A stretch of DNA of 32,484 nt from NCBI GenBank assembly GCA_003142955.1, contig PLOH01000057.1, forward strand, positions 24,050-56,533, in the 5' to 3' direction. A program made the position numbers and the translations under genes. The stretch's first letter is position 1. The number at the start of each line of letters is the position of its first letter. The notes beneath the pieces are model-generated. The model was given only the letters and a program-made list of their open reading frames with translations, made no database searches and was not told the origin of the DNA. The DNA is from Opitutia bacterium. Lineage in GTDB: Bacteria; Verrucomicrobiota; Verrucomicrobiia; Opitutales; Opitutaceae. This document shows positions 1 through 6,309 of the stretch, in pieces.

Positions 1-318
1 ATCATCGACCGGGAGATTCCCGCCAAGATCGAGCATGAGGATGAGCGCTGCATCGTCATTCATGACATTCAGCCCCAGGCCCCCGTGCACCTGCTCATCG
101 TCCCCAAGCAGGTCATCGCCCGGGCCGGCGATGCCACGGCCGCCGATGAGGCCACCCTCGGCCATCTGATCGTCATCGCGGGCGCAATGGCCAAAAAGCT
201 GGACCTCACAAACGGCTATCGTCTCGTGATCAACAGCGGCCCCGACGCCTGCGAAAGCGTGCCGCACCTGCATGTCCACCTGCTCGCCCGCCGGCAGATG
301 ACCTGGCCGCCGGGCTAG
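1..318 (+). CDS. HIT family protein, 5' end cut by the window
   Basis: The frame is open from the first base and ends at TAG 316-318. The visible part, about 105 residues, begins with IIDREIPAKI, typical of residues 8-17 or so of HINT/PKCI-type histidine-triad proteins, so only about ten residues and the start codon are missing. The catalytic triad region HLHVHLL lies near the C-terminus, preceded by the family's usual NSGPDACESVPH stretch. HIT proteins of this branch are small cytosolic nucleotide hydrolases or transferases acting on purine nucleoside phosphoramidates and AMP-lysine type adducts. The length and motif order fit a complete, functional enzyme. Which nucleotide substrate it uses cannot be read from the sequence. 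An internal GTG at base 85 is not the true start, because family sequence continues upstream of it. Confidence 0.93.
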   Translation: MIDREIPAKIEHEDERCIVIHDIQPQAPVHLLIVPKQVIARAGDATAADEATLGHLIVIAGAMAKKLDLTNGYRLVINSGPDACESVPHLHVHLLARRQMTWPPG

Positions 319-409
319 CCCGCATATTTCAAAGTCTTTGCCATCCCCACAATGATCCTTCGGCGAGCGGTTCCTATGATGACGATAGTCAAAGGATATG
401 CGGGCTCAT

Positions 410-530
410 GCAAAACCGCCCCTCCGAAGTGAGACCATGCGCCCGCGCCGACTGAGAAAAGTCGGCTGGCACAAGAAAGCCTCGGACGTTTGCCTGGTCT
501 CCTTGCGGAGCGTGTTGGGGGCGGTTTTGC
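410..530. repeat. Large imperfect palindrome with inner hairpin
   Basis: The outer arms are 410-422 (GCAAAACCGCCCC) and 518-530 (its near-perfect reverse complement). Inside these, TCCGAAGTGAGACCA (423-437) pairs with TGGTCTCCTTGCGGA (495-509) with mismatches. A central hairpin pairs GCCGACT (447-453) with AGTCGGC (460-466). The block could fold as one long stem in RNA or as a cruciform in DNA. It may be a mobile palindromic element, a structured terminator or a small RNA. The sequence alone does not decide between these. Confidence 0.6.
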
Positions 531-683
531 CAGTAGCCCGGATGTGCCGGCCAGCAGGCTCGGCCCGCGGATCGTCTACAGTATGCACGCAGGCTATCGA
601 GTGGAGTGTGTTACGATCCCTCCAATTCGTCGCCGGGAGCGCTGATTCTGCATTTTCATCGACGAAACCGGACAGCCAAGTAG

Positions 684-725
684 CGCCAGTCTCTGACTGG
701 CGAGAACGCCGGTCGGAGACCGGCG
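684..725. repeat. Paired short hairpins (REP/BIME-like)
   Basis: There are two adjacent hairpins. The first pairs CGCCAGTC (684-691) with GACTGGCG (695-702) around TCT. The second pairs CGCCGGTC (707-714) with GACCGGCG (718-725) around GGA. The two hairpins are inverted relative to each other, with GTAGCGCC on the left and GGCGCCAC on the right, so the whole unit is also palindromic. This is the layout of a bacterial repetitive extragenic palindrome pair. Confidence 0.65.
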
Positions 726-777
726 CCACCTTTGGTTGCGGCTCTGCCGCGCTAGGAAACATCCGGGCTAGGGCTGG

Positions 778-1884
778 TCAGCGCGCCGGCCGGTAGGAGG
801 TTTCAAACTGCTGTTCGCGCTGGTGCCGCTCGATCGCGAGGTCGATCAGACACTCGATCAATTTCCCATAGGGCACGCCGGTCGCCTCCCAGAGCTTCGG
901 GTACATGCTGATCTTCGTGAACCCCGGAATCGTGTTGATCTCGTTCACCACCACGCGGCCGTCGGCGCAGACGAAGAAATCGACCCGCGCCATGCCGGCG
1001 CATTCCAGCGCGGTAAACGTCTCGACGGCCAGCTGGCGCACGCGGTCGCGCACCGTCGGTGGAAGCTCGGCAGGGATGCGCAGCAGGGCTCCGTTCTCAT
1101 CCAGGTATTTCGCCTCGTAGGAATAGAAATCGCGCTGCGGGATGATCTCGCCCGGCACCGAGGCCCGCGGTTCATCATTGCCCAGCACCGCCACCTCGAT
1201 TTCGCGGCCGCGGATGAATTCCTCCACCAGCAGCTTCCGATCGTAGCGCAAAGCCTCGGCGCGCGCGGCGGCCCAGCCGGTGGCGTCGCGGACCTTGCTC
1301 ACTCCGACGGAGGAACCGGAATTGGCGGGCTTCACGAAGAACGGCGCCCCGAATTTCTCCGCCAGTTCCTCAAACGTCACTCCGGCGGCGGTGCGCGTGG
1401 TGAGCGTGACGGAACGCGACACCGGGATGCCCGCATCGCGCAGGATCCGCTTGGCGATGTCCTTGTCCATGCCCACCGCCGACCCCAACACGCCCGCGCC
1501 GATGAAGGGCACATTGGCCAGCTTCAACAGCCCCTGTACCGTGCCGTCCTCGCCATAGGTGCCGTGGAGCACGGGGAAGACCACATCGAGCCTCGGCAAT
1601 CCACGCAGCGACCCGGCCCCAATCAGCGCGCGCTCCGTCTCGCCCGGCACGAGCGCGAGCGACTCGCCTGCCATACCGGCTGCGAGTTCCGCCGTCGGCG
1701 ACGTCGCGGCGCCCAGCAGCGCTGCGTCGCACACGTGCCACTGGCCGGCCTTGTCGATGCCGATCAGCGCGACGTCGAATTTCTCCCGGTCGATCGCCTC
1801 GAAAACATTGCGAGCCGATTGCAGCGAGACCTCGTGCTCGACGGACTTTCCGCCAAAAAGAATACCCACGCGCTTCTTTGCCAT
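778..1884 (-). CDS. ddl: D-alanine--D-alanine ligase
   Basis: This cytosolic ATP-grasp enzyme joins two D-alanines for the peptidoglycan stem peptide. The start is placed at ATG 1884-1882 (MAKKRVGILFGG), because the family begins just before the glycine-rich GGKSVEHEVS segment. An upstream in-frame extension to 1944 adds only non-family sequence. The protein is 368 residues, normal for Ddl. Family motifs appear in order: HGTYGEDGTVQG, MDKDIAKRIL, the ATP-binding FFVKPANSGSSVGVSK, EEFIRGREIEVAVLG, the loop YSYEAKY, the metal site ARVDFFV followed by VNEINTIPGFT, and the C-terminal helix. All key residues seem present. It lies downstream of a same-strand DUF2851 gene with a gap of about 110 bp, and no cell-wall cluster surrounds it. 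Confidence 0.96.
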   Translation of the reverse strand: MAKKRVGILFGGKSVEHEVSLQSARNVFEAIDREKFDVALIGIDKAGQWHVCDAALLGAATSPTAELAAGMAGESLALVPGETERALIGAGSLRGLPRLDVVFPVLHGTYGEDGTVQGLLKLANVPFIGAGVLGSAVGMDKDIAKRILRDAGIPVSRSVTLTTRTAAGVTFEELAEKFGAPFFVKPANSGSSVGVSKVRDATGWAAARAEALRYDRKLLVEEFIRGREIEVAVLGNDEPRASVPGEIIPQRDFYSYEAKYLDENGALLRIPAELPPTVRDRVRQLAVETFTALECAGMARVDFFVCADGRVVVNEINTIPGFTKISMYPKLWEATGVPYGKLIECLIDLAIERHQREQQFETSYRPAR

Positions 1885-1997
1885 GCCACCATTTCGCGGT
1901 TCTGCGCCGCCGTCTCCAGCCTGAAATTGCGGCTCGAGGGCCACGCGAGGCTGAATAAATAGAGGGCGCGGCTCCCGCCGAGCCGCCAGACCCCGCC

Positions 1998-3248
1998 CTA
2001 CATTTGCACTCCCTCGAAGGGCCTGCTTTGCCGGTCCTCCCGCGTCAGCATCCAGCCGAGCAGGCCCTGCGCCACCCCGTGGCAGGCCGGCTGCGCACGG
2101 CCGTCGAAGACCGCCAGCGACTTTAGAATGAAACCGAGTCGTGGCGGCAGGTCACCGACAAACCAGTGAAACCAGAGTGGAAACAGATTCCGCTCCGCCT
2201 TTGCCGCCAGCAACGGCAGAATTCCGTCGCACACAAGGTTGTCGAAGCGGGTGCCTCCGACCGCTTCCGTCGCAATTTCCCGCGCCAGACGCGCGCGCAG
2301 GACCGCCAATTTGATTTGCCGGCGCATGATCGCCGTCGAACGGGTGTTGTCCTCCGGCGTCATCATCGGGAAACCCGCCGCGAGCGTCAGTAGGTGGTTG
2401 GGCCAGTCGGGTTGCGCCCGGCACCAGGCGGCATACTGGCCGAGACGCAAATAGGGATGGTTCGCCGGGCGCACGCCCTGCAGACTCCAAGTGCCCGCCT
2501 CAGCAGCAAACAGCAGCCCCGCATCCGCTCTTCCCGCAGCCCATTCCTCCAGCGGTGCGCGGGCGGCAGTCTTCAGCATGGGCGTCCGGTTGAACCGGTA
2601 ACCCAAGATCTCCAGCGCGGTGAAGTGGCAGGCTTCCATCCAGCCCAGTCGCTCCACCCGCCGCTGCGCGAAGCGTGTCTTCTGGCGCCAGCGTTCCTCC
2701 GCCTGCGCGAGCAACCGGGTGCGCACCTCGACGGCAGGCAGGCGAGAGAGTTCCTCGGCGGCGCGCCAATCCGTGCGCCTGGCCAGGGCCTCCACCGCAT
2801 CCTCGGCCGCGTATTCCTCAAGATCGTGCAGGAGCAGTGGCAGCAACACGAGGGTCGGAATCGGGCTGCCATCGGCCCGGCGCGCCTGCCCATCGGCGGA
2901 AGGTGGGAAAAGCACGACATGCAGCACGACCCGGTCGTAAGCCCCATCGGCGGCGTGCGCGTGCGCCGCCCAGTCGCCCGCATGCAGATGCAGTTCGACA
3001 TCGCCCGTCATCTCCTGACCGCCGAGCTGCAGCCGGGCCTGGCGGAAATCCGGGCCGCCCAGCAGATTCCACCGGCCCGGGTTGAGGATGCGCACGGAAC
3101 GGCTGTCTTCCGTCACTGCATGCGCCACATCGAACTCCCCGCGCAGCCAGATCTTTTGCAGGAGTCGCTCGGTGAACGTAAACGGTCCATATAGCCCCTG
3201 GATTTCCGCGACCGCCAGGTCCTGTTCCGGCCATTCAATGGTTGTCAT
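1998..3248 (-). CDS. DUF2851 family protein
   Basis: The product is a 416-residue protein matching the DUF2851 family of uncharacterised bacterial proteins. Recognisable features are EIQGLYGPFTFTERLLQKIW near the N-terminus, then ILNPGRWNLLGGPDFRQARL, then GDVELHLHAGDWAAH and VVLHVV. This GPDF...GDVE.H...DW..H...VILHVV pattern is typical of the family and suggests a nuclease-like or metal-binding core, but no function is established. The start is placed at ATG 3248 (MTTIEWPEQD). The open frame continues upstream to 3446, but that part is arginine- and alanine-rich and overlaps the palindromic block at 3390-3526. No secretion signal is visible, so the protein is probably cytosolic. Confidence 0.85.
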   Translation of the reverse strand: MTTIEWPEQDLAVAEIQGLYGPFTFTERLLQKIWLRGEFDVAHAVTEDSRSVRILNPGRWNLLGGPDFRQARLQLGGQEMTGDVELHLHAGDWAAHAHAADGAYDRVVLHVVLFPPSADGQARRADGSPIPTLVLLPLLLHDLEEYAAEDAVEALARRTDWRAAEELSRLPAVEVRTRLLAQAEERWRQKTRFAQRRVERLGWMEACHFTALEILGYRFNRTPMLKTAARAPLEEWAAGRADAGLLFAAEAGTWSLQGVRPANHPYLRLGQYAAWCRAQPDWPNHLLTLAAGFPMMTPEDNTRSTAIMRRQIKLAVLRARLAREIATEAVGGTRFDNLVCDGILPLLAAKAERNLFPLWFHWFVGDLPPRLGFILKSLAVFDGRAQPACHGVAQGLLGWMLTREDRQSRPFEGVQM

Positions 3249-3389
3249 GACACCTTGGTTTTGCCGGCAACAAATCCGCCCGACGCCAAATATCAACCGG
3301 TAATTCTCCTCCTTGAGCCTTCCTTCGGCAGCCCAATTTGCCCGTGGTTCTCCTGCACGGGTCCGCCGCAACCGAACCCAGAATCTCGC

Positions 3390-3526
3390 ACAGGAGCTCG
3401 CGGAGAGAGCAGAGGAGGGTGAACCATCCGCAACGAAGTGAACCAAGGACCGCGTCGTCTTGGTTGCGATCGATGAAGTTCTTCTGCGGCACCGGATCGC
3501 TCTCTGCTGCCTCTGCTACCTCCTGT
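3390..3526. repeat. Long imperfect inverted-repeat element in a 390-bp gene-free stretch
   Basis: The stretch 3249-3641 has no credible gene, but it contains this element. The left end ACAGGAG (3390-3396), followed by purine-rich GCGGAGAGAGCAGAGGAG, is mirrored on the right by GCTCTCTGCTGCCTCTGC and CTCCTGT (3520-3526). A central stem pairs AACCAAGGAC with GTCTTGGTT. The element looks like a fold-back unit of roughly 137 bp, that is, a dispersed or MITE-like palindrome rather than a plain terminator. There is no encoded transposase and no clear target-site duplication. Confidence 0.55.
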
Positions 3527-3641
3527 AGAATGTTTCGGTTTGCCCATCCGTGCCGTCCTTCATGTCAGCGGCGCTTTCTACGTTGAATCGCGTGCGGTTT
3601 CTCACTTGTCCGCGCTCGCGGATCCGCGCATTGGTGGAGCA

Positions 3642-3830
3642 ATGCGCGGAACGCGAAAACAACTGAAGCTTGCCCTGGTGATCGTGCTGCTGGTCGCGCT
3701 GGCGCTGTTCGTCCCCTCTCTCCTCTATTTCACCGAGCTCGCGCTCAGGCAGCTGCGCCTGATGTGGTGGCTGATCCTGCTGCTCGCCGGCGCGATCTGG
3801 CTGCTGGGCCGGCCCGGCCGAAAAAAGTGA
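3642..3830 (+). CDS. Small two-span membrane protein
   Basis: This 62-residue protein begins with a basic stretch (MRGTRKQLK), followed by a hydrophobic span at about residues 9-30 and a second at about 39-56, and ends in a basic tail (GRPGRKK). The start is ATG 3642, chosen because GGTGGAG lies a few bases upstream. The longer open frame from 3540 adds no hydrophobic or family sequence. The composition (long Leu/Ile/Val/Ala runs, two Trp pairs) supports a real inner-membrane protein. I do not recognise a family and nothing in the neighbourhood suggests a role. It ends about 57 bp before the tRNA-Ser gene. Confidence 0.6.
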   Translation: MRGTRKQLKLALVIVLLVALALFVPSLLYFTELALRQLRLMWWLILLLAGAIWLLGRPGRKK

Positions 3831-3887
3831 TCGGGTGGAAGAAAGCTCGACAACGGAGGGCGGGAATCAAAGTTAGGCCTGGTTTCC

Positions 3888-3977
3888 GGAGGAGTGGCCG
3901 AGTGGTTTAAGGCACCTGACTTGAAATCAGACGTGGGCGCGAGCTCACCGGGGGTTCGAATCCCTCCTCCTCCGCCA
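3888..3977 (+). tRNA. tRNA-Ser (anticodon UGA)
   Basis: This is a class II tRNA of 90 nt with an encoded CCA. The acceptor stem pairs GGAGGAG (3888-3894) with CTCCTCC (3967-3973), followed by discriminator G3974 and CCA 3975-3977. The anticodon loop CTTGAAA (3920-3926) puts TGA at 3922-3924, which reads UCA codons. A long variable arm lies at about 3931-3950. The T arm pairs GGGGG with CCCTC around TTCGAAT. One anticodon-stem pair (C3915-A3931) is mismatched. The gene appears intact and forms the left boundary of the islet to its right. Confidence 0.95.
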
Positions 3978-4023
3978 AGTTTGCGCGCGGCGCGCAAACT
4001 TAAGGGTTCCGCGCAGCGGAACC
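3977..4023 (+). terminator. Two tandem hairpins directly after the tRNA
   Basis: A perfect 11-bp stem (3977-3987 with 3991-4001, arm AAGTTTGCGCG, 3-nt loop) begins at the last base of the tRNA CCA end. A second 8-bp stem (GGTTCCGC 4005-4012 with GCGGAACC 4016-4023, loop GCA) follows at once. No T-run follows either hairpin, so intrinsic termination would be atypical. The hairpins could aid tRNA 3' processing, mark the islet edge, or be part of the recombination site. Confidence 0.5.
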
Positions 4024-4224
4024 GGGGCGAAGCACCGAGAGGAGGGATATCGCCGGCAGAAAGAGGCTTTCCTGGCCAAGGTTCGTCCCATCATCGACGA
4101 AATCAAATCGACAGGGGTCTCCACCCTAATGGGCCTCGCCGATTGTCTCAACAGACGGGGAATCCCAACGAGGACCGGGAAACCCGTTTGGTTCGCTTCT
4201 ACCGTGAAGACGGTGGTTGGGTGA
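4024..4224 (+). pseudogene. Serine recombinase C-terminal remnant 1
   Basis: The frame encodes about 66 residues ending at TGA 4222-4224, without its own start. The sequence contains KEAFLAKVRPIIDEIKSTG, then GLADCLNRRGIPTRTGK and WFASTVKTVV. This matches the C-terminal end of resolvase-type serine recombinases (R.I..E....G...L..IA..LN.RGIPT..G..W..STV..V). The catalytic resolvase domain is wholly missing. The fragment starts just after the hairpins that follow the tRNA, as if an integrated element lost most of its recombinase gene. A second, related end lies at 5162-5269. The last 26 bp overlap the 3' end of the minus-strand FRG gene. Confidence 0.75.
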
Positions 4225-5140
4225 GACTACCCGAGGTCAATCTGTCTTGCTCGGGGCCAAGCTCAGATTCAATATTATTGACCACCTTAGCGAGTAGATC
4301 CGCATCATCTTCCCCAGGGAACAGAGCCTTCCTGGGAAGCAGCGTGAAGTCCTTGTCTTTTCGGAAACCTTTCAGGTCTAATTGGAATTTTGCCAGCAAA
4401 CGGCGGCAAAAATCTATCTCATAAGGCTCGTAGTTGCGCTTCTCCTCAACGGTCTGAATCTCCGGGTATTCCCCGACCAAATAGCCCTCTTGGAAATGGG
4501 GACGCCTAGCTGACGGAGGACAGATACTACTTAGTCGAACAATTTGGAGCCCGGCTTCAGCGCTGGCGGTAATCGCGCCGCTCAATTGCGGCACAGCCAA
4601 GACATAGAGGTATCCGAACTGTTTTGCATCCAGCGCTGCGAAAGACGCAGCGACGCGCAACGATTGCGAAACATCAAGCAAAGGCGTTTTGCAGACTTGG
4701 TAGTGTTGGAGGATGGCCCAACGCAAGATGCGCTGTCGGATAATACGGTCGGGGTCTTCAAGCCCTTTTTCGCGCCATTCTCTGGCCAAGAGCTTCTCAG
4801 CTCGCAATAATCTGTCGAAACGGTCGGGAATGGCATAAAGTAGAGTTGCTCCGCGTTTCGGGCGAAAAATTGTAGGCTTCAGTACCGTCGTATTGATCCC
4901 TCCTTTTGTGTTACAATAGTCGTCGTCCTGACCACGGTATAAGAGGACGTGATTTTCATTGTAGAACGCTAGCTGCGCGACGCAGCTAACCAGTTCGCTG
5001 AAATCTCTTACAAGATACCCAGGATCGGATCTAATCTGATGGTTCCTTACTGGTTCATTGCTCCATCCACTTGAAAGAAAAGTCTGTAGAACGTCCTCGC
5101 CAATCGTCTTCATAGGTATGCGAATTGTCCGTATGAGCAT
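4199..5140 (-). CDS. FRG domain-containing protein
   Basis: This 313-residue protein carries an FRG domain, a family named for conserved Phe, Arg and Gly residues. HVLLYRGQDD lies at about residues 64-73, and the second signature WAILQHYQVCKTPLLDVSQSL at about 141-161, where most members have QHxGxxTRLLDWT. SFAALDA follows. No signal peptide or membrane span is visible, so the protein is probably cytosolic. FRG proteins are common on mobile elements and in predicted defence regions, but their biochemical activity is not established. The start is ATG 5140, with AGAGG six bases upstream. The longer frame to 5425 runs backwards through recombinase remnant 2 and is not family-like. Base composition is more AT-rich than the flanks, and the gene is framed by two recombinase ends, so transfer is likely. 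It may act alone. Confidence 0.82.
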   Translation of the reverse strand: MLIRTIRIPMKTIGEDVLQTFLSSGWSNEPVRNHQIRSDPGYLVRDFSELVSCVAQLAFYNENHVLLYRGQDDDYCNTKGGINTTVLKPTIFRPKRGATLLYAIPDRFDRLLRAEKLLAREWREKGLEDPDRIIRQRILRWAILQHYQVCKTPLLDVSQSLRVAASFAALDAKQFGYLYVLAVPQLSGAITASAEAGLQIVRLSSICPPSARRPHFQEGYLVGEYPEIQTVEEKRNYEPYEIDFCRRLLAKFQLDLKGFRKDKDFTLLPRKALFPGEDDADLLAKVVNNIESELGPEQDRLTSGSLTQPPSSR

Positions 5141-5161
5141 AATGCCTCTGCGGGCGGTGAA

Positions 5162-5269
5162 AGTAAAGGAGTTGCTGGGCAACTGGGCAGAATGAGTATC
5201 CCCACGAGCACCGGGAAAGCCGCTTGGTTCGCTTCGACGGTCAAAAGGTGGTTGGTTGATGTCTTCTGA
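5162..5269 (+). pseudogene. Serine recombinase C-terminal remnant 2
   Basis: An open stretch of about 35 codons ends at TGA 5267-5269 and reads KGVAGQLGRMSIPTSTGK, then AAWFASTVKRWL. It is the same C-terminal recombinase motif as remnant 1 (compare NRRGIPTRTGK and WFASTVK), and the DNA of the two copies (about 4162-4218 and 5195-5254) is clearly related. There is no N-terminal part. It sits directly upstream of the FRG gene start on the opposite strand, so the FRG gene is bracketed by two recombinase 3' ends in the same orientation. Confidence 0.68.
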
Positions 5270-5727
5270 GTAGGACCATCGAACGCTCACCGTTTCCGAG
5301 GTAATCCGTCCAACCAACGACGAGGTTTTCCCGTCAGGAAACCCGTATATACGGCACGGAGAACCCGTGGAATCGGTGAAGTTGGGAAATGGCACACGCG
5401 AAAAGTGAGTGAACGTCGCGGTCAAAACGCTCTCCCCTAAGTTTTCCTCGCCCCTATCGCCGGCGGACCAATCCTCATCCGTCTCATCAGGGTGAAGCCA
5501 TCCTGTCAGGGCATCCGTAGATATGGAATGATCGTTGCTCCGCTTTGATTGAGGACCGTCTCACAGAAACGGTACTTCTCACGAAGATCACAGACAAGAA
5601 GGAGGTCGGACGGAGGAATGTGTTAGGGGATCTGCTGTTTTCAGAAGCCACTAATCGATTGAACTATGCGAAAAGATCGGCCAGACTCATTGTTGGAAAA
5701 CCACATTGTAATACATTAGGAGGATAT
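5270..5727. other. Islet spacer with no recognisable gene
   Basis: I see no family-like coding frame in this stretch of about 460 bp on either strand. The plus-strand frame that leads into the DUF5808 gene from 5545 has no Shine-Dalgarno sequence and no family similarity, and a much better start lies at 5728. The spacer is probably decayed cargo of the islet plus the promoter region of the DUF5808 gene. Confidence 0.5.
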
Positions 5728-6039
5728 ATGACACCGGAAGAACTCGACGACTTACGGAACGATCCGGAAAATCGAAAGGGGGGAGTCTATTACTGCAAAG
5801 AAGATCCCCGTGTTATCGTTCCAAGGAGCCGTGGGTTGGTGGGGTGGACGGTCAACTTTGCCCGTCCGAGCGCAATCCCGCTTCTGTCGGTTATGGTGGC
5901 CTTGGTGATCGTGCCGATTGAATACGTGCATACCATTGGAGGCGGGCAGTTCCATTGTTTGGTTGCCGGCGCTTTGGGCGTCGCGGTTGTGTGCTTGTGG
6001 TCTGCCTATTTGTCTTCAACCGCGCGTTGGAGTCGCTGA
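5728..6039 (+). CDS. DUF5808-like small membrane protein
   Basis: This 103-residue protein begins at ATG 5728, preceded by a strong AGGAGG Shine-Dalgarno sequence with good spacing, so the upstream extension to 5545 is not needed. The N-terminal half contains GGVYYCKEDPRVIVPRSRG followed by GWTVNFARP. This fits the DUF5808 pattern (YYN..DPR.FVPK..G.GWT.NF..P), although here Cys-Lys replaces the usual residues before EDPR. Two hydrophobic segments follow at about residues 50-67 and 75-95. The function is unknown. It is the last gene inside the tRNA-bounded islet and is transcribed towards the degenerate right end. Confidence 0.72.
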   Translation: MTPEELDDLRNDPENRKGGVYYCKEDPRVIVPRSRGLVGWTVNFARPSAIPLLSVMVALVIVPIEYVHTIGGGQFHCLVAGALGVAVVCLWSAYLSSTARWSR

Positions 6040-6152
6040 CGACCCACTCAACCCAGTTTGGCACACGTCCAAACACCATTTGGCAATCTCAGTCGCCAAA
6101 ACTCAAACGTAACGAGTCGCTCCTGTAACCAGTTAGCCGATACGTTTGTGAC

Positions 6153-6197
6153 ACCGACTTAAAATCAGACGTGGGCGCGAGCTGACCGGGGTTCGAT
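6153..6197 (+). repeat. Degenerate tRNA-Ser duplicate (attR-like)
   Basis: The core 6162-6183 is identical over 22 bp to tRNA positions 3924-3945. The match extends with single differences or one-base gaps on both sides (about 3915-3959 of the tRNA). The copy covers the anticodon stem, variable arm and start of the T arm. It lacks the acceptor stem and has a changed anticodon loop (TTAAAA), so it cannot be a working tRNA. It lies in the 270-bp spacer 6040-6309, which otherwise holds only a GC-rich hairpin (GCCGCGC 6216-6222 with GCGCGGC 6227-6233). Confidence 0.75.
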
Positions 6198-6309
6198 GGA
6201 GCGAGCCCGACGGACGCCGCGCGAGGGCGCGGCGGCAGGAGTCGCAAATCTCCGACGCTGTTTATCTCAGAAGTTGATTTGATTCCGTCCTGATGAATAG
6301 AGTGGCGGG

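Larger units (their letters stand above)
319..777. other. Non-coding, repeat-rich spacer
   Basis: No convincing gene lies here. Open frames on both strands cross the spacer, but they resemble no family and run through palindromic repeats. The spacer holds two structured blocks annotated separately: a large imperfect palindrome (410-530) and a pair of linked hairpins (684-725). It separates the plus-strand HIT gene from the minus-strand ddl gene, so it is a convergent intergenic region where terminators would be expected. Confidence 0.6.
3888..6197. mobile_element. Small tRNA-Ser-bounded genomic islet
   Basis: The islet runs from the intact tRNA-Ser gene to a degenerate copy of the tRNA's anticodon-to-T-loop segment (6153-6197) in the same orientation, about 2.2 kb away. 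Between them lie two decayed recombinase 3' ends, an FRG-domain gene and a DUF5808 gene. Much of the islet, especially 4900-5140 and 5540-5730, is visibly richer in A and T than the flanking genes. Direct repeats of a tRNA part are the usual trace of site-specific integration into a tRNA gene. No intact integrase remains, so the islet is probably immobile. An alternative is a tRNA duplication that later filled with foreign DNA. Confidence 0.65.

Noticed and set aside
398-796. Open frames on both strands through the HIT-ddl spacer
   Set aside because: They run through palindromic repeats, have no family-like sequence, and mirror each other on the two strands, as expected for GC-rich palindromic DNA.
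823-1962. Long open frame antisense to ddl
   Set aside because: It is His/Arg-rich with no domain, and lies fully opposite a clear Ddl gene. It is a by-product of high GC at third codon positions.
3894-4424. Open frame beginning inside the tRNA-Ser gene
   Set aside because: Its first part translates the tRNA itself and its end is antisense to the FRG gene. It belongs to a known class of false protein predictions.
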